A DNA stretch of 64,000 bases from Dorea_A amylophila (GTDB taxonomy: Bacteria; Bacillota; Clostridia; Lachnospirales; Lachnospiraceae). A program made the position numbers and the translations under genes. Each line of letters starts with the position of its first letter. Position 1 is the stretch's first letter. The notes under the pieces were generated by a model. That model was not told where the DNA came from and searched no databases. It saw nothing but the letters and a program-made list of their open reading frames with translations. Location: positions 124,001 to 188,000 of the forward strand of contig NZ_JAOQJW010000001.1 in assembly GCF_025567265.1 (NCBI RefSeq), in the 5' to 3' direction. Of the stretch, positions 22,451 through 31,583 are shown piece by piece.

Positions 22451-23080
22451 ATGAGAGAGAATAATTTAGCAAGGTTTATAAAAGCACAGGATTCTGATTA
22501 TAAGACAGCTCTTGCAGAGATTAAGAGTGGACATAAGAGAAGTTGCTGGATGTGGTACATTTTTCCGCAGATTCAGGGGTTGGGGAGTAGTGGTACTGCA
22601 ATGTACTACGCTATTGAAGACTATGAAGAAGCTAAAGCATATATAGAAAACGCAGTGACAAATGCACATTTAAGAGAGATTTCAGAGGTACTTTTGCAAC
22701 TGGAATCAGATGATGCAACCAGAGTCATGGGATGGCCTGATGATCTGAAACTGCGTTCGTCAATGACGTTGTTTGCGCTGGCGGCAAAAGAGAATGAAGT
22801 CTTTCGGAGAGTACTGGATAAGTTCTTTGATGGAAAATTAGATGTGCAGACAGTAGATATCCTGGATATGGGATATCTGGTGATGAGAATTGATGAACCG
22901 GATTTTGGGTGTGAAGGAAGACCGGACGGGGTAGAACCAATGGCTAAAGTAACCCTTCTGAAGCTGAAAAGTGAAGAAGAGATCCAGTTAGAGATTCCGG
23001 ATGCAGAACTTTACCGGAAAGAGATTGTTGAGGGGAGCGAAGTTGCAGTCAGTCCGGATGGAGTCATGATTAAGATGTAA
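22451..23080 (+). CDS. DUF1810 protein with C-terminal extension
   Basis: Residues 1-135 of 209 are a DUF1810 domain: FIKAQDSDYKTALAEIKSGH, then KRSCWMWYIFPQIQGLG with its invariant aromatic cluster, and MGWPDDLKLRSSMTLF. Most DUF1810 proteins are about 140 residues; the remaining 70 residues here (MGYLVMRIDEPDFGCEGRPD and a beta-rich AKVTLLKLKSEEEIQLEIPD) are an added domain. The biochemical role of DUF1810 is not established. ATG 22451 lies after GGAGGTTCAG. It is monocistronic or read into lepB. Confidence 0.85.
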   Translation: MRENNLARFIKAQDSDYKTALAEIKSGHKRSCWMWYIFPQIQGLGSSGTAMYYAIEDYEEAKAYIENAVTNAHLREISEVLLQLESDDATRVMGWPDDLKLRSSMTLFALAAKENEVFRRVLDKFFDGKLDVQTVDILDMGYLVMRIDEPDFGCEGRPDGVEPMAKVTLLKLKSEEEIQLEIPDAELYRKEIVEGSEVAVSPDGVMIKM

Positions 23081-23155
23081 ACAGATCAGGGAGCCGTTTC
23101 AGAAGACGATAAGTAAATAAGACGGGTAATAATAAGTAATAAAGGGGAGTTTCAG

Positions 23156-23755
23156 GTGAAAGACAGAGACGAGAAAAAAGAGACCAAGAAGAAAAGAAAA
23201 GAAGAGAAAGAAGAACTGACCGGTATGGCGGCTGTATGGGATTATCTGAAAACATTTCTGATCATATTCTGTGTTGTATTTGCAATGAACAAACTGGTGT
23301 ATATCAATGCCGTGATTCCGTCGGAATCCATGCAGGATACGATCATGAAGGGGGACCGTGTACTGGGAAACCGTCTGGCATATATAAAGGATGATCCGGA
23401 GAGATATGACATTGTAATCTTCAAATATCCAGATGATCCGTCCAAGATTTTTATCAAGCGCGTGATCGGACTGCCAGGAGAGACGGTTACCGTGAAAGAC
23501 GGGAAGATTTACATTGATGGAAAAGAGCAGACACAGGCGGTAAGCTTCTGCCCGGAAGAGATGGCAGGAAGCTTCGGACCTTATGAAGTTCCGGAAGATA
23601 GTTATTTTGTAATGGGGGATAACCGGAACAATAGTCTGGATTCCAGATACTGGGATAACACGTATGTAAAGAAAGAGGCAATTCTGGCCAAAGCAGGATT
23701 CCGGTACTGGCCGCTTAATAAAGTTGGATTTGTAAATAAATCTGCAGAAAAATAG
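23156..23755 (+). CDS. lepB: Signal peptidase I
   Basis: The 199-residue protein has a highly charged N-terminus, one membrane anchor (YLKTFLIIFCVVFAMNKLVY), and S26 peptidase boxes: catalytic Ser in PSESMQDT, general-base Lys in IKRVIGLPGE, and box E GDNRNNSLDSRYW. It removes Sec signal peptides on the outer face of the membrane. The start is GTG 23156 with AAAGGGGAG upstream; no ATG is closer. A terminator follows at 23800. Confidence 0.95.
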   Translation: MKDRDEKKETKKKRKEEKEELTGMAAVWDYLKTFLIIFCVVFAMNKLVYINAVIPSESMQDTIMKGDRVLGNRLAYIKDDPERYDIVIFKYPDDPSKIFIKRVIGLPGETVTVKDGKIYIDGKEQTQAVSFCPEEMAGSFGPYEVPEDSYFVMGDNRNNSLDSRYWDNTYVKKEAILAKAGFRYWPLNKVGFVNKSAEK

Positions 23756-23799
23756 TTGCAATTGTTTTCCGCGTTTTATATAATGAATAAAGTTTTGCG

Positions 23800-23836
23800 A
23801 GAAAAGGCTCTGAAGCGATATCAGGGTCTTTTCTTA
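23800..23836 (+). terminator. Rho-independent terminator after lepB
   Basis: AGAAAAG (23800-23806) pairs with CTTTTCT (23828-23834), with an inner CTGA/TCAG stem, ending in a T-rich arm. Confidence 0.65.
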
Positions 23837-23911
23837 ACGTAAACACATAGAAGGCAGCTTGAAGATGAAAGATAGCGATATACACAGATGACGGAAAAGG
23901 AGGAAAACAGG

Positions 23912-25258
23912 ATGGAAAAAGATATGACGGCCGGCACTCCCGGGAAGATCATTTTCAATTTTACAATGCCGATCTTTATCGGTAATATTTTTCAGCAGTT
24001 TTACAACATGGCAGATACGGTGATCGTCGGGAAATTTGTCGGTAATGCGGCACTGGCGGCGGTAGGAGCATGTGGAACACTGGTATTTCTGATCATTGGC
24101 TTCCTGCAGGGAGTTACGGCGGGATTTACGGTTGTTACAGCACAGCACTTCGGAGCCGGAAACATGAAGGCGATGAAGAAGTCTGTGGCATCCGGTGCGG
24201 TACTTACAGGGATCGTAACCGTTATTCTTACATTGCTGAGCATGATCAGTATGGCGAAGGTGCTGCATTTGATGAATACACCGTCAGACATGTATGGAGA
24301 AGCTTACGGATATATTATGGTCATTTGCGGCGGGATTGTGGCACAGGCACTTTACAATTATCTTGCAAGTGTATTAAGGGCACTGGGCGATAGTAAGCGT
24401 CCGCTTTATTTTCTTGTGATTGCAGCACTTTTGAATATTGTGCTGGATCTGGTGTTTATCATTGTATTTAGAATGGGAGCGGCAGGGGCAGCCTATGCGA
24501 CAGTGATCGCACAGGGAATTTCGGGAATCCTGTGTCTGCTATATATTGCAAAGAAGGTTCCCGCACTGTATCTTCATAGAGAAGACTGGGAAATAGATAA
24601 GAATCTGGCCGGATGGCAGCTGAAGATCGGACTTCCGATGGCATTCCAGTATTCCATCACGGCGATAGGAACGATTGTTGTACAGTCTTGCCTGAATATC
24701 CTCGGTTCTACAGCTGCAGCCGGATTTGCGGCAGCAAGCAAGATCGAGCAGGTGTTTACGCAGGCCTACGTTGCGCTTGGTACAACGATGGCGACTTACT
24801 GTGCACAGAATATGGGGGCAGGGAAATATACGAGAATCCGTAAAGGATTTAAGAGTGCAACATTGATTGGATTTATTTATGCGGTTGTGACAGGTGTGAT
24901 TATTTTCTTTGTCGGAAAATATATGACGATATTCTTTGTATCAGAGAATGTAAATCAGATCATGGAATATGTGGATATTTATTTGAGGTGTGTAAGCGTG
25001 TCATTCCTGCCTCTTGTTATTGTTAATTTGTATAGAAACGGAATTCAGGGAATGGGATATGGACTGCTTCCGATGACAGCGGGGATTGCAGAACTTGTCG
25101 GACGGAGCGGTGCATCGCTGATTGCATCACATTTTGGCAGCTATATGGGAATCTGTCTGGCATCTCCGGCGGCATGGGTGCTGGCGGGAACACTTCTTCT
25201 TATTATGTACTTTGAGATCATGAAAGGAAAGAAAGACAGAAATTTGAAAAATAGATAG
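23912..25258 (+). CDS. MATE-family multidrug/cation exporter
   Basis: The 448-residue protein has about 12 hydrophobic helices and MATE signatures: MTAGTPGKIIFNFTMPIFIG, FYNMADTVIVGKFVGNAALA, and in the second half STAAAGFAAASKIEQVF and TYCAQNMGAGKY. It should export cationic compounds with Na+ or H+ antiport. ATG 23912 follows AAGGAGGAAAACAGG and is preferred over the upstream ATG 23888. A pseudogene fragment of the same superfamily is at 11432-11719. Confidence 0.92.
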   Translation: MEKDMTAGTPGKIIFNFTMPIFIGNIFQQFYNMADTVIVGKFVGNAALAAVGACGTLVFLIIGFLQGVTAGFTVVTAQHFGAGNMKAMKKSVASGAVLTGIVTVILTLLSMISMAKVLHLMNTPSDMYGEAYGYIMVICGGIVAQALYNYLASVLRALGDSKRPLYFLVIAALLNIVLDLVFIIVFRMGAAGAAYATVIAQGISGILCLLYIAKKVPALYLHREDWEIDKNLAGWQLKIGLPMAFQYSITAIGTIVVQSCLNILGSTAAAGFAAASKIEQVFTQAYVALGTTMATYCAQNMGAGKYTRIRKGFKSATLIGFIYAVVTGVIIFFVGKYMTIFFVSENVNQIMEYVDIYLRCVSVSFLPLVIVNLYRNGIQGMGYGLLPMTAGIAELVGRSGASLIASHFGSYMGICLASPAAWVLAGTLLLIMYFEIMKGKKDRNLKNR

Positions 25259-25327
25259 AAAACTGAAAAGCAACTTGTTATAATAAAATGTACGAATAAA
25301 CATAGAAACATTGATGGGTGAAACAGC

Positions 25328-27406
25328 ATGAATCAAAGAGTAATAAAAAAAGTCCGCTGTAATATCTGTTCAGCGGGATGTCCGATCGATGCTTATGTAG
25401 AAGAAGGAACGCTTGTGTCGGTAGAAGGCAGCCGGGATCTTCCGGGGCAGAGTGGAGGATTATGTTCTAAAGGAGCTGCTTCCAGGCAGTATGTTTATAA
25501 CAAAGACAGGATTCTGTATCCGATGAAACGGATTGGAAAAAAAGGAAGCGGGGAATTTGAACGCATATCCTGGGATGAAGCGTATCGGATGATTGCAGAG
25601 AATCTTCTCAGGATCAAAAAAGAATATGGTCCGCAGGCGGCAGCATTTTATGCGGGATATCCGAAATGGTACAGACCGGCACTTCTGCGGCTTGCCAATG
25701 CTTACGGGTCTCCGAATTACTGTACGGAATCCAGTACCTGTTTTCAGTCGGCGGCAATGGCATGGAGATCTATTTATGGAAATGACATCTGCTTTCCGGA
25801 TCTGAAGCATGCACAGACGGTTCTCGTATGGAGTAACAATCTGTATCATTCCAATGTGGGAATGGCAAGACCTTATCAGTCGTTAAAAGCACGTGGGGCG
25901 AAGATCATAGCCGTAGATCCAAGAGAGACCGTAACGACACAGGCAGCGGATATCCACTTGAAACTTCTGCCGGGAACGGACGGAGCACTTGCGCTGTCTA
26001 TGGCACGGGTGATCATAGAAGAAGGGCTGTATGATAAAGAATTTGTAGAAAAATATGTATATGGTTTTGAAGAGTACAAAGCGTATGTGAATCAATTTCC
26101 ACCGGAAAAAGCAGAGAAAATCACCGGTGTAGATAAAGAACTGATCCGTGAGGCTGCCAGAATGTATGCGTCTAACGGTCCGGCTGGCATAATGTTTTCA
26201 GCGTCTCCAGTTGTACATAATATTAATGGAATGCAGAATTACCGGGCAGTGATGTGTCTGATCGCACTTACCGGCAACTATGATATCCCGGGTGGCAATC
26301 CGTCAAGACCGGGTCCGGTGTCTCCTTGCAATGAATATGGAAAAGTAAAACGGCTGGATACGATAGAAGCCATCGGTGAGAAAGATTTTCCGGCATGGTT
26401 TGATCTCCCGTGTGAGGAAGCGCAGTGTACAAGAATTGCAGATTATATTCTGAAGGAAGAACCATATCCGTTGAAAGCTGTGGTGGGATTCGGCCTGAAC
26501 CACAGAATGTGGCCGGAGCCGGAGCATTTTCAGAAAGCATTAAAAGCGCTGGACTTTTATGTGAATGTAGATCTGTTTTTCTCGGATTCAAGCAAGATGG
26601 CAGACCTGGTTCTTCCGGCAGCGTCTGCCTTTGAACGAGATGTTGTGCTGAATGGACGGGGAGGAATGTTCTTCCTGTCAGAAAAAGCAATCGAACCGAT
26701 CGGAGAGGCGAAGAATGATATTGAGATCATGATCGGCATGCTTCGTGCCATGCAGTTACATGATGAAGCATTGGAACATGGCTATGAGAAATATATGGAA
26801 TATATTCTGGAGCCATCCGGTGTCACACTGGAGGAATTGCGGGCGCATCCGGAAGGGGTAAAAGGACGTGTGATCATTCCGCCGGCATTTAAGAAATATG
26901 AAAAAGAAGGCTTTCATACACCATCCGGTAAGGTGGAATTTGTATCACAGATACTCGAACGTTACAAAGACAGCCACGGATATTCCGGACTTCCGGAATA
27001 CAGAGATTTCCGTGAGGTGTCAGGCATGGACAGGGAAGCATATCCACTGATTCTGAATACCGGTTCCAGAAAACCACAGCTTTTCCATGCAAGAACATAC
27101 CGGGTACCGTGGCTTGCAGGACTTGAAAAGGCAACACTGGTAGAAATCCATCCGGAAGATGCGAAAAAGTATGGCATTGCAGATGGTGACATGGTGAGGG
27201 TATCTTCCCCGGTGGGAAGTATCTGCGGAATTGCGGCGGTTTACCTGAACAGCCAGCCGGGAATTGTACACGTCTATCATGGCAATGCAAAGGGTGAGGC
27301 AAATGATCTGATAGACAGAAATTATCTGGATCCAATTTCAGGATTCCCGGGATATAAAAGTTATTTCTGTAAAATCGAGAAAGAAAAAGGCGAGGTGAAG
27401 GCATGA
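25328..27406 (+). CDS. Molybdopterin oxidoreductase, DMSO-reductase family, with [4Fe-4S] site
   Basis: The 692-residue protein starts with Cys11-x2-Cys14-x3-Cys18 and Cys46, a [4Fe-4S] cluster site, then the bis-MGD-binding domains (ISWDEAYRMIAENLLRIKKE, ESSTCFQSAAMAWRSIYG, KIIAVDPRETVTTQAADIHL and a C-terminal PLILNTGSRKPQLFHARTYR). CTESSTC probably contributes the Mo ligand region. There is no Tat signal, so the enzyme is cytoplasmic. Closest relatives by pattern are thiosulfate/polysulfide-reductase-like or formate-dehydrogenase-like catalytic subunits; the substrate is unknown. Its stop overlaps the ferredoxin start by 4 bp, so the two form one complex. Confidence 0.9.
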   Translation: MNQRVIKKVRCNICSAGCPIDAYVEEGTLVSVEGSRDLPGQSGGLCSKGAASRQYVYNKDRILYPMKRIGKKGSGEFERISWDEAYRMIAENLLRIKKEYGPQAAAFYAGYPKWYRPALLRLANAYGSPNYCTESSTCFQSAAMAWRSIYGNDICFPDLKHAQTVLVWSNNLYHSNVGMARPYQSLKARGAKIIAVDPRETVTTQAADIHLKLLPGTDGALALSMARVIIEEGLYDKEFVEKYVYGFEEYKAYVNQFPPEKAEKITGVDKELIREAARMYASNGPAGIMFSASPVVHNINGMQNYRAVMCLIALTGNYDIPGGNPSRPGPVSPCNEYGKVKRLDTIEAIGEKDFPAWFDLPCEEAQCTRIADYILKEEPYPLKAVVGFGLNHRMWPEPEHFQKALKALDFYVNVDLFFSDSSKMADLVLPAASAFERDVVLNGRGGMFFLSEKAIEPIGEAKNDIEIMIGMLRAMQLHDEALEHGYEKYMEYILEPSGVTLEELRAHPEGVKGRVIIPPAFKKYEKEGFHTPSGKVEFVSQILERYKDSHGYSGLPEYRDFREVSGMDREAYPLILNTGSRKPQLFHARTYRVPWLAGLEKATLVEIHPEDAKKYGIADGDMVRVSSPVGSICGIAAVYLNSQPGIVHVYHGNAKGEANDLIDRNYLDPISGFPGYKSYFCKIEKEKGEVKA

Positions 27407-27825
27407 GTTACCGATTAAAATTTGATCCGGATAAATGTGTCGGCTGTTATGCCTGTCATATAGCCTGTCTGGATGCACACCATGATGTGGAAGATGTAGA
27501 TGCAAAGAGCCATCGGACGGTCAAAAAGGTAGTGAAAAATCAGTTTGAAAAGAATATCTGTCCGGGCTGTGATCACTGCGGTATCTGTATCAAAGCCTGT
27601 CCGGTGCAGGCAATTTACAAAGATCCGAAGACTGGATTTGTACTGACATACAAAGAAAAATGTATTGGATGTCATGCCTGCGAAAAGGTCTGCCCGAAAG
27701 ACGTGATCCATTTTGACAAGGACGGAAAAATGGAAAAGTGTGACGGGTGTATTGAAAGAATCAGGGAAGGGCGGGAACCTGCCTGCGTCAGAGTCTGTTT
27801 TCCCGGTGCGATCACACTGGAATAA
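27403..27825 (+). CDS. Polyferredoxin electron-transfer subunit (DmsB/PsrB-like)
   Basis: The 140-residue protein has four Cys-rich motifs: CVGCYACHIAC, CPGCDHCGICIKACP, CIGCHACEKVCP and CDGCIERIREGREPACVRVC, consistent with up to four [4Fe-4S] clusters as in DmsB-type subunits. It should carry electrons to or from the molybdoenzyme at 25328. There is no membrane anchor subunit next to it, so the partner may be a soluble ferredoxin or the flavoprotein encoded downstream. Confidence 0.92.
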   Translation: MSYRLKFDPDKCVGCYACHIACLDAHHDVEDVDAKSHRTVKKVVKNQFEKNICPGCDHCGICIKACPVQAIYKDPKTGFVLTYKEKCIGCHACEKVCPKDVIHFDKDGKMEKCDGCIERIREGREPACVRVCFPGAITLE

Positions 27826-27914
27826 AGACGAATAGATAAAAAGGTGAGACTGATAAAAGTAAGAATAGATGAAACTGGATAAAGCTAAGTAAAGAGAGAT
27901 AAGGATAAAGGCGT

Positions 27915-28727
27915 ATGTTAAAAATCAAGGAATATGTGAAGGCAGAAAGTCTGGAACAGGCATATGAACTGAACCAGAAGAGGACGAACTGCATTCTGGG
28001 CGGCATGTTGTGGCTTAAGATGTCGAACCGGAATGTACAGAAAGCGATTGATCTGTCCGGACTTGGTCTGAATCAGATCGAAGAGACAGAAGAAGAATTC
28101 CGGATCGGATGTATGACGACACTCCGTGAACTGGAATGTCATGAAAGATTGAACCAGTGGTGTGAAGGCGCAGTAAAAGATGCGGTCAGTGATATTGTCG
28201 GCGTACAGTTCCGGAACCTTGCAACGATTGGTGGAAGTATATTCGGACGCTATGGATTTTCGGATGTACTGACGGTGTTTCTTGCAATGGACAGTTACGT
28301 AGAACTGTATAAAGGAGGGATTGTTCCATTACAGGAATTTGCGCAGATGAAAAGAGACAATGACATTTTAGTCAGAGTCATTGTAAAAAAGGATCAGAGA
28401 AATATGATCTATCTGGCACATAGAAATTCCAAGACAGATTTTCCGGTATTGACATGTGCGGTTTCAGTAAATGCTGAAAATGGATGCGTATGTATCGGTG
28501 CAAGACCGCAGAAGGCGGTCCGACTGGAACTGACAGAAGCAGTCAGAGAAAAAGTATGGAGCGGTGTCTGTACTGAAGAAGAGATGAAGAAAGAGGCAGA
28601 ATGCATTGCTTCACAGGTGAAGACGGACAGTAATATGCGCGCCGGCAAAGAATACAGAAGCCGTCTGGCATATGTTCTGATCCGCAGGACATTGGAAGCA
28701 CTGAATACAAAAGGAGGAGATCAGTAG
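27915..28727 (+). CDS. FAD-binding subunit of a xanthine-dehydrogenase-type molybdenum hydroxylase
   Basis: The 270-residue protein has the CoxM/XdhB FAD fold: residues about 25-35 (CILGGMLWLKM) and the second FAD motif FRNLATIGGSIFGRYGFSDV, then a C-terminal CO-dehydrogenase flavoprotein domain. It passes electrons from the iron-sulfur subunit to an acceptor such as NAD+. It starts 89 bp after the ferredoxin gene and is followed 3 bp later by the [2Fe-2S] subunit. The first FAD loop is shorter than in classical XdhB. Confidence 0.9.
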   Translation: MLKIKEYVKAESLEQAYELNQKRTNCILGGMLWLKMSNRNVQKAIDLSGLGLNQIEETEEEFRIGCMTTLRELECHERLNQWCEGAVKDAVSDIVGVQFRNLATIGGSIFGRYGFSDVLTVFLAMDSYVELYKGGIVPLQEFAQMKRDNDILVRVIVKKDQRNMIYLAHRNSKTDFPVLTCAVSVNAENGCVCIGARPQKAVRLELTEAVREKVWSGVCTEEEMKKEAECIASQVKTDSNMRAGKEYRSRLAYVLIRRTLEALNTKGGDQ

Positions 28728-28730
28728 GAT

Positions 28731-29198
28731 ATGAAAGTAAAGATTCTTTTAAATGGGACAATGAGAGAAGCGGAAATATCCAGCGATCAGCTTCTGATCG
28801 ATTTTGTCAGAGATCATGGATGCTATAGTGTAAAACGTGGATGTGAGACGTCGAACTGCGGTCTGTGTACAGTGTTTGTAGATGATAAACCGGTATTATC
28901 CTGTTCGATGCTGACAGCCAGAGTCGACGGATGCAAGGTAGATACGTTAGAAGGACTTCAGGAAGAAGCAAAAGAATTCGGTGCATTTGTTGCAGATCAG
29001 GGTGCAGAACAGTGCGGTTTCTGCAATCCGGGAATGATCATGAATGCAATTGCCATGTTCCGCGAGAATCCGGAGCCGACAAGAGAAGAGATCAAGGCAT
29101 ATCTTGCAGGAAATCTTTGCAGATGTTCCGGATATGAAGGACAGCTTCGTGCAATGGAAGCATTTATCGAATACAGAAAGAAAGGAGAAAGATCATGA
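28731..29198 (+). CDS. [2Fe-2S] subunit of the molybdenum hydroxylase
   Basis: The 155-residue protein has a plant-type ferredoxin domain (CETSNCGLCTVFVDDKPVLSC) and the all-helical second-cluster domain (QCGFCNPGMIM and NLCRCSGYEGQ). These match the XdhC/CoxS small subunits, which relay electrons from Mo to FAD. It overlaps the large-subunit start by 4 bp, implying translational coupling. Confidence 0.95.
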   Translation: MKVKILLNGTMREAEISSDQLLIDFVRDHGCYSVKRGCETSNCGLCTVFVDDKPVLSCSMLTARVDGCKVDTLEGLQEEAKEFGAFVADQGAEQCGFCNPGMIMNAIAMFRENPEPTREEIKAYLAGNLCRCSGYEGQLRAMEAFIEYRKKGERS

Positions 29199-31483
29199 AA
29201 GCAGTCGGACAACCGATAAGAAAAAAAGACGCAATGGCACTGGTGACAGGAAAACCGGTATTCATGGATGATCTTGCTCCAAAGGACTGCCTGATCGTAA
29301 AGGTACTCCGAAGCCCGCATGCCAATGCGATCGTAAAATCAGTAAAGAAAGATGTGGCAAAAAGAGTGCCGGGGATTGAAGACGTTTACACATGGGAAGA
29401 TGTGCCGCAGGAAAGATTTACAACAGCAGGACAGACCTACCCGGAGTTCAGCCCATATGACCGGCTGATCCTGGACCGGCATGTCAGATATGTGGGAGAT
29501 CCGGTGGCAATCGTTGCAGGTGAGAATGAGGCATGTGTGGATAAAGCGTTAAAGATGCTGAAGGTGGAATACGAAGTGCTTCCGGCAGTTCTGGATTTTC
29601 ATATGGCAAAAGATGGTGATGTTCTGGTACATCCGGAAGATAACTGGAAAGCACTCTGCAAGGTAGGCGCCGATAATAAGAGAAATCTCTGTGCAAGCGA
29701 TTCTACGGAAGATGGAGATGTGGATGCAGTGCTGGCAGATTGTGATGAGGTCGTAGAAGGAACTTATCACGTCAGGGCTGCGCAGCAGGCTATGATGGAG
29801 ACATTCCGTACCACTTGCTTTATGGATGCTTATGGAAGACTGAATATTTTAAGTTCCACGCAGATCGTATATCATGTAAGACGAATCATTTCCAATGCAC
29901 TTGGAATTCCGAAATCCAGGATCCGTGTCAGTAAGCCAAGGATCGGAGGAGGATTTGGTGCAAAACAGTCGGTTGTGGCTGAATTATTCCCAGCATTTGT
30001 TACATGGAAGACCGGGAAAGCATCGAAGATGATCTTTACGAGAGAAGAATCACAGATTGCATCGTCTCCAAGACATGAGATGGAAGTTCATGTACGTCTT
30101 GGTGCATCCAGAGAAGGAAAAATCCGTGCGATTGATGTGTATACACTGTCAAATACAGGGGCATATGGAGATCACGGCCCGACAACAGTCGGATTATCAG
30201 GACACAAATCCATTCCTTTATATAGTTCTGCAGAAGCACACCGTTTTGCATACGATGTTGTCTATACAAATCACATGGCAGCAGGAGCGTACCGCGGATA
30301 TGGAGCAACACAGGGAATCTTTGCGGTGGAATCTGCGGTAAATGAGATGGCGCAGAGACTTCATATGGATCCTGTGGAGATTCGTCTTAAGAACATGGTA
30401 AGAGAAGGCGACGTTATGCCGGCATATTACGGTGAGACGGCGAAGAGCTGTGCACTTGACCGTTGCCTTGAACGGACTGCGGAGCTGATCGGATGGAAAG
30501 ATAAATATCCATACAAAGATATGGGAAACGGCAAAGTCAGAAGTGTGGGAATCGCAATGGCTATGCAGGGTTCCGGAATCTCCGGTGTCGATGTAGGATC
30601 TGCAACCATTAAGATGAATGATGATGGATTCTATACTCTGATGATCGCAGCGGCAGATATGGGTACCGGATGTGATACGATCCTTGCACAGATGGCGGCA
30701 GAATGCCTGGATTGTCCGGTGGAAAATATAGAAGTCCTCGGAGCAGATACGGATTCGTCTCCATACGATTCAGGATCTTATGCGTCAAGTACGACATATG
30801 TAACCGGAAAAGCGGTAGAAAAAGCCTGCCAGAAACTGATCGCCAGAATTCTTGAGATTGCATCCGGTATGCTGGATGCACCGGTGGAAGAACTGGAATT
30901 TGCAAGCGATCGTGTAGAATGGCCAAAAGCACGGAAGTCTGTATCACTGATAGATATTGGTACGAAATCAATGTGTGGAAATGGCTGTGCACTGGAAGCG
31001 ACAGAAAGTAACAGTTCACCGACATCACCGCCGCCATTCATGGCAGGAGCTGTGGAGATTGAACTGGACAAAGAGACCGGTCATGTGGAGATATTGGATT
31101 ATAAAGCGGTTGTGGACTGCGGAACAGTAGTGAATCCAAATCTTGCAAGAGTACAGACCGAAGGTGGTCTGGTACAGGGAATTGGCATGACGCTTTATGA
31201 GAACATCCAGTACAATGACAAAGGAACCATGTTGAATAATTCTTTCATGCAGTACAAGATCCCGTCCAGAAGAGATATGGGAAACATCCAGGTGGAATTT
31301 GAAAGCAGTTTTGAGCCGACGGGACCGTTCGGAGCAAAATCCATTGGAGAAATCGTAATTAATACTCCTGCACCGGCACTTGCACATGCAATTGCCAATG
31401 CGACAGGAATCTGGTTTAAGGAACTTCCGATTACCAGTGAGCAGATCGCAATGGGAGTTTTTGAGAAGGAAGATATAAAATAG
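29195..31483 (+). CDS. Catalytic molybdenum subunit, xanthine dehydrogenase family
   Basis: The 762-residue protein follows the XdhA/CoxL layout: N-terminal VGQPIRKKDAMALVTGKPVF, Mo-pterin loops IGGGFGAKQ and AAGAYRGYGATQ, and the catalytic Glu in FGAKSIGEIVINTP. It hydroxylates a heterocycle or aldehyde using water. The substrate residues typical of true xanthine dehydrogenases cannot be confirmed by eye. xpt lies immediately downstream, which hints at purines, but xpt has its own promoter. No selenium or cofactor-maturation genes are linked. Confidence 0.9.
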   Translation: MKAVGQPIRKKDAMALVTGKPVFMDDLAPKDCLIVKVLRSPHANAIVKSVKKDVAKRVPGIEDVYTWEDVPQERFTTAGQTYPEFSPYDRLILDRHVRYVGDPVAIVAGENEACVDKALKMLKVEYEVLPAVLDFHMAKDGDVLVHPEDNWKALCKVGADNKRNLCASDSTEDGDVDAVLADCDEVVEGTYHVRAAQQAMMETFRTTCFMDAYGRLNILSSTQIVYHVRRIISNALGIPKSRIRVSKPRIGGGFGAKQSVVAELFPAFVTWKTGKASKMIFTREESQIASSPRHEMEVHVRLGASREGKIRAIDVYTLSNTGAYGDHGPTTVGLSGHKSIPLYSSAEAHRFAYDVVYTNHMAAGAYRGYGATQGIFAVESAVNEMAQRLHMDPVEIRLKNMVREGDVMPAYYGETAKSCALDRCLERTAELIGWKDKYPYKDMGNGKVRSVGIAMAMQGSGISGVDVGSATIKMNDDGFYTLMIAAADMGTGCDTILAQMAAECLDCPVENIEVLGADTDSSPYDSGSYASSTTYVTGKAVEKACQKLIARILEIASGMLDAPVEELEFASDRVEWPKARKSVSLIDIGTKSMCGNGCALEATESNSSPTSPPPFMAGAVEIELDKETGHVEILDYKAVVDCGTVVNPNLARVQTEGGLVQGIGMTLYENIQYNDKGTMLNNSFMQYKIPSRRDMGNIQVEFESSFEPTGPFGAKSIGEIVINTPAPALAHAIANATGIWFKELPITSEQIAMGVFEKEDIK

Positions 31484-31515
31484 ATCATATATTAAAAAAT
31501 ATATGTATAAATGAC

Positions 31516-31544
31516 TTGCAATCAGAACGAAAAGTCATTACAAT
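31516..31544 (+). promoter_or_regulatory. Promoter of xpt
   Basis: TTGCAA (31516-31521), 17-bp spacer, TACAAT (31539-31544), 40 bp upstream of the xpt start. The leader is too short for a purine riboswitch. Confidence 0.65.
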
Positions 31545-31583
31545 ATGGGGTAACGTTTAGAAAAATATGTGGAGGCCGCTAAG

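Noticed and set aside
23099..23761. 220-codon ORF on the minus strand
   Set aside because: Antisense to lepB, whose catalytic motifs are intact; no independent start signal.
29195..31483. Selenium-dependent molybdenum hydroxylase operon
   Set aside because: No in-frame TGA, selenium-labile cofactor genes or yqeB/yqeC-type maturation genes were found in the cluster.
31484..31583. Purine riboswitch upstream of xpt
   Set aside because: Only 100 bp separate the genes and a good promoter at 31516-31544 leaves about 33 nt of leader; none of the purine-aptamer loop sequences are present.
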